Shown one piece after another: positions 7,805-15,616 of a DNA stretch of 64,000 nt (within the stretch, counting starts at the first letter, position 1; every line of letters starts with the position of its first letter). Source of the DNA: Pseudoduganella namucuonensis (GTDB taxonomy: Bacteria; Pseudomonadota; Gammaproteobacteria; Burkholderiales; Burkholderiaceae_D); assembly GCF_900116645.1 (NCBI RefSeq), contig NZ_FPBO01000017.1, forward strand, positions 62,001-126,000, in the 5' to 3' direction. The position numbers were made by a program, and so were the translations under genes. The notes under the pieces were generated by a model. That model was not told the DNA's origin. It saw only the letters and a list, made by a program, of their open reading frames with translations, and ran no database searches.

Positions 7805-8649
7805 AGGGCTCCCTCCTGCAGCGCTGGTTCGGGCGCGGCTGGCTGTCGGCCGGCTACGCCTTCCTCTACATGCCCATCGTGGTGCTGGTGGTGTTCTCCT
7901 TCAACAGCTCGCGCCAGGACATGGTGTGGAGCGGCTTCTCCACCCGCTGGTACGCCGAACTGCTGAACGACACGGAGATCGTCAACGGCTTCGTCCTGTC
8001 GCTGAAGATCGCCGTGCTGACGGCCTGCTCGTCGGTCATCCTCGGCACCTTCGCCGCCTTCGTGCTGGACCGCTACCGCCGCTTCGCCGGCCGCACCCTG
8101 TTCGCCGGCATGGCCAGCGCGCCGCTGGTGATGCCGGAGGTGATCATCGGCCTGTCGCTGCTGTTGATGCTGGTGTCGGTGCAGAAGGTGTTCGGCTTCC
8201 CCGAGCGCGGCATGCTGACGATGTGGATAGGCCACACCCTGCTGGGCATGGCCTACGCCACGGTGGTGGTGCAATCGCGGCTGCGCGAGATGAACCGCTC
8301 GCTGGAGGAGGCGGCCATGGACCTGGGCTGCAGGCCGCACCAGGTGTTCTTCCTGGTCACGCTGCCCAACATCACGCAGGCGCTGGCCTCGGCCTGGCTG
8401 CTGACGTTCACCCTGTCGCTGGACGACGTGGTGCTGTCGGCCTTCCTGTCCGGCCCAGGCTCGTCGACCATGCCGATCGTGATCTTCTCGCGCGCCAGGC
8501 TGGGGCTGGACCCGCGCGTGAACGCGGTGGCGACGCTCACCATCCTGGTCGTGTCGATGGGCGTGATCGCGTCCAGCCTGTACATGGCGCGCGCCGAGCG
8601 GCGCCGCCGGCAGCAGATTTCCGCCGCCCACAAAAACGACGCGGAGTAA
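7801..8649 (+). CDS. potI: Polyamine ABC transporter permease, PotC/PotI type
   Basis: A 282-residue inner-membrane permease, partner of the preceding one. The ATG at 7801 overlaps the upstream stop by 4 nt. It carries hydrophobic segments from YAFLYMPIVVLVVFSF onward and the EAA loop EEAAMDLGCRPHQVFFLVTLP. The longer open frame that begins inside the ATPase gene is not coding. This is the last gene of the importer operon; gabD converges on it 59 bp downstream. Confidence 0.88.
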   Translation: MKGSLLQRWFGRGWLSAGYAFLYMPIVVLVVFSFNSSRQDMVWSGFSTRWYAELLNDTEIVNGFVLSLKIAVLTACSSVILGTFAAFVLDRYRRFAGRTLFAGMASAPLVMPEVIIGLSLLLMLVSVQKVFGFPERGMLTMWIGHTLLGMAYATVVVQSRLREMNRSLEEAAMDLGCRPHQVFFLVTLPNITQALASAWLLTFTLSLDDVVLSAFLSGPGSSTMPIVIFSRARLGLDPRVNAVATLTILVVSMGVIASSLYMARAERRRRQQISAAHKNDAE

Positions 8650-8660
8650 AAGGCCCGGTC

Positions 8661-8680
8661 GCTCCCGCGCAGGCGGGAGC
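8661..8680. repeat. Short palindrome between convergent potI and gabD
   Basis: GCTCCCGC-GCAG-GCGGGAGC forms an 8-bp perfect stem with a 4-nt loop. There is no U-tract on either side, so it is not a classical terminator. It resembles the GGGA/TCCC REP-like palindromes common in Burkholderiales intergenic DNA. It might still slow both converging transcripts. Confidence 0.5.
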
Positions 8681-8708
8681 CCAAGTTCGCAACCGCCGCG
8701 GCACCGGC

Positions 8709-10163
8709 TTAAATCCCGCCCATGCAGATGTACTTGATGACCAGGTAGTCGTCCATCCCGTACTTCGACCCCTCGCGCCCCAGGCCGGACTGCTTCACGC
8801 CGCCGAAGGGCGCGATCTCGTTCGAGATCAGCCCCGTGTTCACCCCCACCATGCCCGACTCCAGCCCCTCGGCCACGCGCCAGATGCGGCCGATGTCGCG
8901 CGAATAGAAGTAGCTGGCCAGGCCGAACTCGGTGTCGTTGGCCAGCGCCAGCACCTCCTCGTCGTCCTTGAAACGGAACAGCGGCGCCAGCGGACCGAAG
9001 GTCTCCTCGCCGGCCACCAGCATGTCCGACGTCACGTCGGCCAGCACGGTGGGCTGGAAGAAGCTTTGTCCCAGCGGGTGGCGCTGGCCGCCGGCCAGCA
9101 GGCGCGCGCCCTTGGACAGCGCGTCGGCGATGTGCTGCTCCACCTTGGCCACCGCCTTCTCCTCGATCAGCGGGCCCTGCGTCACGCCCGGCTCCATGCC
9201 GTCGCCCACCTTCAATTTGGCCACGGCGGCCACCAGCTTGGCGGCGAAGGCGTCGTACACGCCGTCCTGCACGTAGATGCGGTTGGCGCACACGCAGGTC
9301 TGGCCGGCGTTGCGGTACTTGGACGCCATCGCGCCCTCGACCGCCGCGTCCAGGTCGGCGTCGTCGAACACGATGAAGGGCGCGTTGCCGCCCAGTTCCA
9401 GCGACAGCTTCTTGATGGTGGACGCGCACTGTTCCATCAGCAGCTTGCCGACCCCGGTGGAGCCGGTGAAACTGAGCTTGCGCACCGTGGGGTTGGAGGT
9501 CAGCTCGCCGCCGATGGCGCGCGAATGGCCGGTGACCACGCTGAACACGCCGGCCGGCACGCCCGCGCGTTCGGCCAGTGCGGCCAGCGCCAGCGCGGAG
9601 AACGGGGTCAGCTCGGCGGGCTTCAGCACCATGGGACAGCCGGCCGCCAGCGCGGGCCCGGCCTTGCGGGTGATCATGGCCGAGGGGAAGTTCCACGGCG
9701 TGATGGCCGCGCACACGCCGATCGGCTCCCTGGTGACGACGATGCGGCGGTCCGGCCACGGCGAGGGCAGGGTGTCGCCCGCCACGCGCTTGGCCTCCTC
9801 GGCGAACCACTCGATGAAGGAGGCCGCGTAGACGATCTCGCCTTTGGCTTCCGTCAGCGGCTTGCCCTGTTCGGCCGTCATCAGCCGCGCCAGGTCGTCG
9901 GCGTTTTCCAGCATCAGGTCGTTCCACTTGCGCAGGATGGCCGAACGCTCCTTGGCGGTCTTCTTGCGCCACGCCGGCCAGGCCACGTTGGCCGCCTCGA
10001 TGGCGCGGCGGGTCTCGGCCGCGCCCATTTGCGGCACCGTGCCGATGGCCTGGCCGGTGGCGGGATTGGTGACGGTGATGGTGTCGCCATCGTCCGCATC
10101 GCGCCACTCGCCGTTGATGTAGCATTGCTGCCGCAGCAGCGTCGGGTCTTTCAGGTTCAGCAT
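8709..10163 (-). CDS. gabD: NAD(P)-dependent succinate-semialdehyde dehydrogenase
   Basis: 484 residues, close to the length of E. coli GabD. It oxidises succinate semialdehyde to succinate, the last step of GABA degradation feeding the TCA cycle. Catalytic Cys290 lies in AGQTCVCANR and the general-base Glu256 in LELGGN; the nucleotide fold shows TPWNFP and FTGSTGVGK. The start (ATG, 10161-10163) is preceded by GGAGA. The frame stays open upstream but that part is not coding. It is transcribed against the importer and in the same direction as the MocR regulator gene upstream of it. Confidence 0.92.
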   Translation of the reverse strand: MLNLKDPTLLRQQCYINGEWRDADDGDTITVTNPATGQAIGTVPQMGAAETRRAIEAANVAWPAWRKKTAKERSAILRKWNDLMLENADDLARLMTAEQGKPLTEAKGEIVYAASFIEWFAEEAKRVAGDTLPSPWPDRRIVVTREPIGVCAAITPWNFPSAMITRKAGPALAAGCPMVLKPAELTPFSALALAALAERAGVPAGVFSVVTGHSRAIGGELTSNPTVRKLSFTGSTGVGKLLMEQCASTIKKLSLELGGNAPFIVFDDADLDAAVEGAMASKYRNAGQTCVCANRIYVQDGVYDAFAAKLVAAVAKLKVGDGMEPGVTQGPLIEEKAVAKVEQHIADALSKGARLLAGGQRHPLGQSFFQPTVLADVTSDMLVAGEETFGPLAPLFRFKDDEEVLALANDTEFGLASYFYSRDIGRIWRVAEGLESGMVGVNTGLISNEIAPFGGVKQSGLGREGSKYGMDDYLVIKYICMGGI

Positions 10164-10177
10164 GGGAGTCTCCTCGC

Positions 10178-10196
10178 GAATTCGTCGAATGAATTC
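10178..10196. promoter_or_regulatory. Inverted repeat just upstream of gabD (possible operator)
   Basis: GAATTC at both ends and a nested ATTCG-T-CGAAT palindrome lie 15-33 bp before the gabD start, over the region expected for the 5' leader. It is a candidate protein-binding site, perhaps for the adjacent MocR regulator. Evidence is only the symmetry and the position. Confidence 0.25.
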
Positions 10197-10282
10197 TACC
10201 GCCACCATGGCGCCGGGGCGGGTTCGGCTCGGACTGGGGCCATCGGCGGGCCGAAAATTCAATAAGGATGGAACCAATGGCT

Positions 10283-11797
10283 TCAGCGCCGCACGCCGGA
10301 CTGGATCACGGACGCCAGCAGCTTGCCGTAGTAGGCGATCTTTTCGGGCGTCACATAGGCGTAGCCCACCAGCAGCCCGCGCCGCACGGGCGGCGCCAGG
10401 TAGTAGCTGGACAGCGGATAGACCGACAACCCCGCCTCCCTGGCCAGCGCCTGCAGCGCCACGTCGTCCGCCCAGTCGGGCAGCTCCACCACCAGGTGCA
10501 GGCCGGACTCCTCGCTGGAAATGGCCACCAGCTGCGCCGCCTTGGCGCCCAGGTGCTGGGCCAGCGTGCGGCGCAGCGTCTCGCGCCGTGCGCCGTAGAT
10601 CTGGCGGATCTTGCGCACGTGCGTGGTGAAGTGGCCCAGCGCCATGAAGTCGGCCAGCGCGGCCTGCACCATCAGCTGTCCCGGGCGCTGCAAGTCGTAC
10701 AGCGCGCTCTTGAACGGCTCCACCAGTTCCCGCGGCGCCACCATGTAGCCCACCTTGATGCCGGGATAGAGCACCTTGGAGAAGGTGCCCATGTAGACCA
10801 CGCGGTTGTCGTGATCCAGCCCCTGCAGCGCCGCCAGCGGGCGGCCGGTGTAGCGGAATTCGCTGTCGTAGTCGTCCTCCAGTATCCACGCGTTCTTGCG
10901 CACCGCCACGTCCAGCAGCGCGCGCCGGCGCGACAGGCTCATGACCGCGCCGGTGGGGTACTGGTGCGAGGGCGTCACGTAGACCAGGCGCGGCCTGGTG
11001 GCCAGGTCCTCGGGCTCCAGCGCCATGCCGTCCGCGTCCACGGTGACGGGGTGCAGCTTCAGCCCGCGCGCCTGGAACACGCGGCGCGCGCCCCAGTAGC
11101 AGGGGTCCTCCACCCAGGCTGTGTCGCCCGCGTCGGCCAGCAGCTGCGCGCACAGGTCCAGCGACTGCTGGGTGCCGGAGGTGATCATCACCTGTTCCAC
11201 CGACACCTTCACGGAGCGCGACAGGCGCAGGTATTCGGTGATGGCCTGGCGCAGCGGCAGGTAGCCGCCGCACTGGCCATAGTCCAGCAGGTCGGCGCGC
11301 GCCTCGCGCCACACGCGGTTCTGCAGGCGCTGCCACTGCTTGAAGGGAAAGGATGAAAAGTCCGCGTCGCCCGGCGCGAAGGGTTGGATCTCGTAGCGCG
11401 CGCCGGCGGCGTAGCGCGTCAGTTCCTCGCCGCGGCGGGACAAGGGTGGCGCCGGAGCAACAGTCGGCATGGTATGTTGTTGTCCTGTCACGTCCTTGCC
11501 GCCGCTGCGCATGCCGCGCGCCAGTTCGCGCAAATCCGCCACGTAGGTGCCACTGCCGAGCACACTGTTGACATAGCCCTCGGCCGCCAGCTGCCCGAAG
11601 GCGGCGATCACGGTGTTGCGCGCGATGCCCAGGTCGGACGCCAGGTCGCGGGTCGAAGGCAGCTTGTTGCCGGCGCCGAGGCGGTTCTGGTGGATCGCCA
11701 CCTTCGCCGCCTCGTACAGGCGGCGCTGCTGGGGCAGGCGGGGATGGAAGTCGGCCTGCGCCAGGGTGGCGGCCAGCAAATCGGAGGCGGGAGACAT
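10283..11797 (-). CDS. MocR/GabR-family transcriptional regulator (GntR wHTH plus aminotransferase fold)
   Basis: 504 residues. The N-terminal ~75 residues are a GntR-type winged helix (KLPSTRDLASDLGIARNTVI, then LAAEGYVNSVLGSGTYV). The remainder is a fold-type-I aminotransferase domain with the PLP lysine in GTFSKVLYPGIKVGY and the DDYDSEFRYTG motif. MocR/GabR proteins sense PLP with an amino compound such as GABA. Being divergent from puuD and next to gabD, this one most likely controls this polyamine/GABA cluster. The start is the ATG at 11795-11797; an upstream extension of the frame has no ribosome-binding site. Confidence 0.85.
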   Translation of the reverse strand: MSPASDLLAATLAQADFHPRLPQQRRLYEAAKVAIHQNRLGAGNKLPSTRDLASDLGIARNTVIAAFGQLAAEGYVNSVLGSGTYVADLRELARGMRSGGKDVTGQQHTMPTVAPAPPLSRRGEELTRYAAGARYEIQPFAPGDADFSSFPFKQWQRLQNRVWREARADLLDYGQCGGYLPLRQAITEYLRLSRSVKVSVEQVMITSGTQQSLDLCAQLLADAGDTAWVEDPCYWGARRVFQARGLKLHPVTVDADGMALEPEDLATRPRLVYVTPSHQYPTGAVMSLSRRRALLDVAVRKNAWILEDDYDSEFRYTGRPLAALQGLDHDNRVVYMGTFSKVLYPGIKVGYMVAPRELVEPFKSALYDLQRPGQLMVQAALADFMALGHFTTHVRKIRQIYGARRETLRRTLAQHLGAKAAQLVAISSEESGLHLVVELPDWADDVALQALAREAGLSVYPLSSYYLAPPVRRGLLVGYAYVTPEKIAYYGKLLASVIQSGVRR

Positions 11798-11910
11798 GAC
11801 GGTGACCCCTTAAAGTGGTTCCATCTATTGCTGATAAGTGGAGCTCGTAATAATACCAAATTGGGCCTATGATGAAATCGGGTTCACTAATTGGCAATGC
11901 TGAATAGACT
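11798..11910. promoter_or_regulatory. Divergent MocR/puuD control region
   Basis: 113 bp between the divergent regulator and puuD. AAGTGG occurs twice in the same orientation (11813-11818 and 11836-11841), 23 bp apart. A single ATACCA at 11853-11858 matches the half-site known for Bacillus GabR. MocR regulators usually bind direct repeats, so these are candidate sites. A TATGAT at 11869 could be the puuD -10, without a clear -35. No Shine-Dalgarno sequence precedes the puuD ATG. Confidence 0.4.
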
Positions 11911-12666
11911 ATGCGCCTTCCCATCGTCCTGGTACCAGCCTGCAGCCACAAGATCGGTTCGCACCCCTATTACGCCGCGCAAAACAAGTACGTGGACGCG
12001 GTGCCGACCGGTGCCGGCTGCATGCCGCTGATCGTTCCGCCGCTGGGCCGGGCGGCCGACCTGGACGCCCTGCTCGCGGTGGCCGACGGCGTCATGCTGA
12101 CCGGCGCGCCCTCCAATGTGCACGCCAGCCTGTACGGCCAGGAACTGCGCGACCCGTCGCTGCCGCTCGATCCGGCGCGGGACGCCACCACGCTGCCGCT
12201 GGTCCGCGCGGCGCTGGAGCGCGGCGTGCCGCTGCTGGCCATCTGCCGCGGTTTCCAGGAAGTGAACGTGGCGCTGGGCGGCACGCTGCACCAGGCCGTG
12301 CACGAGGTGGACGGCATGGCCGACCACCGCGAAAACAAGGATCACGACCTGGAACGGCAGTACGCCCCGGCCCATCGCGTGACGCTGGAGGAGGGCGGCG
12401 TGATGGCCCGCATCCTCGGCGGCGCGCGCCATATCGACGTGAACTCCCTGCACGGCCAGGGTATCGACCGCCTCGCTCCCGGCCTGGCGGTCGAGGCGCG
12501 CGCCGACGACGGCCTGGTGGAGGCCTACTCCCTGGCCGGCGCGCCGTCCTTCCTGCTCGCGGTGCAATGGCACCCCGAGTGGCGCATCGCCGACAACCCC
12601 GTTTCCATGCAACTGTTCCATGCGTTCGGAGAGGCCTGCCGCGCGCATCGCGACCGGATCCCCTAG
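11911..12666 (+). CDS. puuD: Gamma-glutamyl-gamma-aminobutyrate hydrolase (class I glutamine amidotransferase-like, peptidase C26)
   Basis: 251 residues. It hydrolyses gamma-glutamyl-GABA to glutamate and GABA, recycling the glutamate used by PuuA. The nucleophile Cys112 sits in ICRGFQEVN, and the catalytic His is in QWHPEWR near residue 222. Length matches E. coli PuuD (~254). It is the first gene of a plus-strand operon (puuD-puuA2-aminotransferase-puuC-puuA3-aminotransferase) and is divergent from the MocR regulator. The start codon has no visible ribosome-binding site, which hints at a leaderless or weakly translated message. Confidence 0.92.
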   Translation: MRLPIVLVPACSHKIGSHPYYAAQNKYVDAVPTGAGCMPLIVPPLGRAADLDALLAVADGVMLTGAPSNVHASLYGQELRDPSLPLDPARDATTLPLVRAALERGVPLLAICRGFQEVNVALGGTLHQAVHEVDGMADHRENKDHDLERQYAPAHRVTLEEGGVMARILGGARHIDVNSLHGQGIDRLAPGLAVEARADDGLVEAYSLAGAPSFLLAVQWHPEWRIADNPVSMQLFHAFGEACRAHRDRIP

Positions 12667-12727
12667 CGCCGCCGCATCGCTCCCCATCCGCTCCGGCAAT
12701 ACAGAAAACAACCAAGAGAGAAAAGCC

Positions 12728-14098
12728 ATGGCTATACGCGAAAACTTCAGCTACACCGACATGGACCTGTGGCTGAACGAGAAACGGGTCACCGAAATCG
12801 AATGCCTGGTGCCGGACTTGACGGGCGTCGCCCGCGGCAAGATCCTCCCGCGCGGCAAATTCACCCAGGAGCGCGGCATGCGCATCCCGGAGGCCGTGCT
12901 GGGCATGACCGTGACCGGCAACTACCCGACCGAGGACGACGCCTACGACCGCGCCATCTCCGCCACCGACCGCGACATGATCCTCAAGGCCGACCCCACC
13001 ACCATCACCATGGTGCCCTGGGCCACAGACCCCACCGCGCAGGTGATCCACGACTGCTATTTCTCCGACGGCAAACTGGTGGACTTCGCGCCCCGCACCG
13101 TGCTGCGCCGCGTGCTCAAGATGTACGCCGACAAGGGCTGGAAGCCGGTGGTGGCGCCGGAGCTGGAGTTCTACCTGACCGACAAGAACGTCGACCCGGA
13201 CCTGCCCCTGCGCCCGCCCATCGGCCGCAGCGGCCGCGCCGAGACCAGCCGCCAGATCTACAGCATCGACGCCGTCAACGAGTTCGACCCGCTGTTCGAG
13301 GACATCTACGACTATTGCGAACTGATGGGCCTGGACGTGGACACCCTGATCCACGAGATCGGCGCCGGCCAGATGGAGATCAACTTCCTGCACGGCGACC
13401 CGCTCGGGTTGGCCGACAAGGTGTTCTTCTTCAAGCGCACCCTGCGCGAGGCGGCGCTGAAACACAATATGTACGCCACCTTCATGGCCAAGCCCATGGC
13501 CGGCGAGCCGGGATCGGCCATGCACGTGCACCAGAGCGTGGTGGACAGCAAGACGGGCTGGAACATCTTCAGCAACGAGGACGGTTCGCCCTCCACGCTG
13601 TTCAAGCACTACATCGGCGGCCTGCAGCGCTACATGCCGTCCGCGATGGCCATCGTCGCGCCCTACGTGAACTCCTACCGCCGCCTGGTGCGCCACACGG
13701 CCGCCCCGATCAACATCCAGTGGGGCATGGACAACCGCACCGTGGGCTTCCGCGTGCCGGAGTCCGGCGTGCAGGACCGCCGCGTGGAGAACCGCATCAT
13801 CGGCGCGGACGCCAACCCCTACCTGGCGCTGGCCGTCACGCTGGCCTGCGGCTATCTCGGCATGACGGAGCAGCGGGAGCCGACCGCCGCCATGTCCGGC
13901 AGCGCCTACGACATGAAGGTGGAGCTGCCGCAAGGCCTGCCCGAGGCGCTGGCCGCGCTGCGCCGCGAGGACAAGCTGCGCGAAGTGCTGGGCGAGCGCT
14001 TCATCGACGTGTACGCCGCCATCAAGGACGTGGAACACCAGGAATTCATGACCGTCATCAGTCCCTGGGAGCGCGAGCACCTGCTGCTGCACGTGTAA
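12728..14098 (+). CDS. puuA: Gamma-glutamylpolyamine synthetase, copy 2
   Basis: 456 residues, the same length as the product of 4231-5601 and different only at scattered positions (N-terminus RENFSYTDMD here, RENFTYTEMD there). The same GS motifs are present. At DNA level, bases 13592-13704 match 5095-5207 without a single difference, including third codon positions. That points to recent duplication or ongoing gene conversion. It lies 61 bp after puuD, with AGAGAG as a weak ribosome-binding site, and its product would supply the substrate for the next aminotransferase and PuuC. It could be specialised for another amine, but the near-identity makes dosage more likely. Confidence 0.9.
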   Translation: MAIRENFSYTDMDLWLNEKRVTEIECLVPDLTGVARGKILPRGKFTQERGMRIPEAVLGMTVTGNYPTEDDAYDRAISATDRDMILKADPTTITMVPWATDPTAQVIHDCYFSDGKLVDFAPRTVLRRVLKMYADKGWKPVVAPELEFYLTDKNVDPDLPLRPPIGRSGRAETSRQIYSIDAVNEFDPLFEDIYDYCELMGLDVDTLIHEIGAGQMEINFLHGDPLGLADKVFFFKRTLREAALKHNMYATFMAKPMAGEPGSAMHVHQSVVDSKTGWNIFSNEDGSPSTLFKHYIGGLQRYMPSAMAIVAPYVNSYRRLVRHTAAPINIQWGMDNRTVGFRVPESGVQDRRVENRIIGADANPYLALAVTLACGYLGMTEQREPTAAMSGSAYDMKVELPQGLPEALAALRREDKLREVLGERFIDVYAAIKDVEHQEFMTVISPWEREHLLLHV

Positions 14099-14145
14099 GC
14101 CCGCGGCGGCACACCCGACGACCTCATTCAGCGAAAGGAATCGCC

Positions 14146-15603
14146 ATGTCAACCAACCCGAACGCGCCCGGCACCGTGCTGGCCGCGCCCGCGCGCGCGG
14201 CGGCCCGCGCGGAGAAGTTCGACACCGCAGCCATCCAGCGACAGGACACGGCGCACTATATGCACCCCTTCACCGACCACCAGGCGCTGGGCGGCAAGGG
14301 CGTGCGCGTGATGGTGCGCGGCGAGGGCATCTACCTGTGGGACTCGGAAGGCAACAAGGTCCTGGACGGCATGTCCGGCCTGTGGTGCGTGAACGTGGGC
14401 TACGGCCGCACCAGCATCTCGCAGGCCGTGTACAAGCAGATGGAGACGCTGCCCTTCTATAACAGCTTCTTCAACACCACCAACCTGCCGGCCGTGCAGC
14501 TGGCCGCCAAGCTGGCCGAGATCTCGCCGCCGCGGTTCCAGCACGTGTTCTTCACCGGCTCCGGCTCGGAGGGCAACGACACCAACGTGCGCATGGTGCG
14601 CCGCTACTGGGACCTGCTGGGCCAGCCGGCGCGCAAGGTCATCATCAGCCGCCACAACGCCTACCACGGCAGCACCATGGCCGGCGCCTCGCTGGGCGGC
14701 ATGGACGGCATGCACGCCCAGGGCGGCCTGCCGATCCCGGACATCGTCCACATCGGCCAGCCCAGCTACCTGGAGTCCGGGCGCGGCATGACGCCCGACG
14801 AATTCGGCGTCGCCGCCGCCGGCTGGCTGGAACAGAAGATCCTGGAAGTGGGCGCCGACAAGGTGGCCGCCTTCATCGGCGAGCCGGTGCAGGGTGCCGG
14901 CGGCGTGATCATCCCGCCGGCCACCTACTGGCCGGAAATCCAGCGCATCTGCGACAAGTACGGCATCCTGCTGATCGCCGACGAGGTGATCTGCGGCTTC
15001 GGCCGCACCGGCCGCTGGTTCGCCTCCGAGCTGTTCGGCATGCGTCCCGACCTGATCACTTTCGCCAAGGGTGTGACCTCGGGCTACGTGCCGCTGGGCG
15101 GCGTGCTGGTGGGGGACCGCGTGGCCAGGGTGCTGATCGAACAGGGCGGCGAGTTCAATCACGGCTTCACGTATTCCGGCCACCCGGTGGCCTGCGCCGC
15201 CGCGCTGGAGAACATCCGCATCATCGAAAGCGAAGGCCTGGTGGACCGGGTGGCGAACGATACCGGCCCCTATCTGGAGCGGCGCTTCGCCGAGCTGGCC
15301 GACCACCCGCTGGTGGGCTACGCCGACAGCTGCGGCTTCGTCGCGGGGCTCAACCTGGTGAAGGCCAAGGCCGCCGCGGTGCACGACCACGAACTGTTCG
15401 ATCCGGCGCTGGAAGTGGGCATGGTGTGCCGCGGCCACATGTTCGGCAATGGCATGATCATGCGCGCCGTGGGCGATCGCATGATCATCGCGCCGCCGCT
15501 GGTGATGACGCGCGCGCAAATCGACGAGATGGTGGCGTTGATCCGCCACTGCCTGGACCTTACCCACGCCGACATCAAGCGGCGTGGCTGGGTCGGCAAC
15601 TGA
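14146..15603 (+). CDS. spuC: Class III aminotransferase, putrescine-pyruvate type (SpuC-like)
   Basis: 485 residues. A PLP-dependent omega-aminotransferase with Asp279 (LLIADEVICGFGRTG) and the PLP lysine Lys308 (ITFAKGVTSGYVPLGG). SpuC-type enzymes move the terminal amino group of putrescine or related amines to pyruvate. Here it sits between puuA2 and puuC, where E. coli has the oxidase PuuB, so it probably converts gamma-glutamylputrescine or putrescine to the aldehyde. The start is set by AAAGGAA 5 nt before the ATG; the frame open upstream lies within puuA2 and is not coding. The exact donor cannot be read from the sequence. Confidence 0.82.
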   Translation: MSTNPNAPGTVLAAPARAAARAEKFDTAAIQRQDTAHYMHPFTDHQALGGKGVRVMVRGEGIYLWDSEGNKVLDGMSGLWCVNVGYGRTSISQAVYKQMETLPFYNSFFNTTNLPAVQLAAKLAEISPPRFQHVFFTGSGSEGNDTNVRMVRRYWDLLGQPARKVIISRHNAYHGSTMAGASLGGMDGMHAQGGLPIPDIVHIGQPSYLESGRGMTPDEFGVAAAGWLEQKILEVGADKVAAFIGEPVQGAGGVIIPPATYWPEIQRICDKYGILLIADEVICGFGRTGRWFASELFGMRPDLITFAKGVTSGYVPLGGVLVGDRVARVLIEQGGEFNHGFTYSGHPVACAAALENIRIIESEGLVDRVANDTGPYLERRFAELADHPLVGYADSCGFVAGLNLVKAKAAAVHDHELFDPALEVGMVCRGHMFGNGMIMRAVGDRMIIAPPLVMTRAQIDEMVALIRHCLDLTHADIKRRGWVGN

Positions 15604-15616
15604 CACGGGAGGCGAT

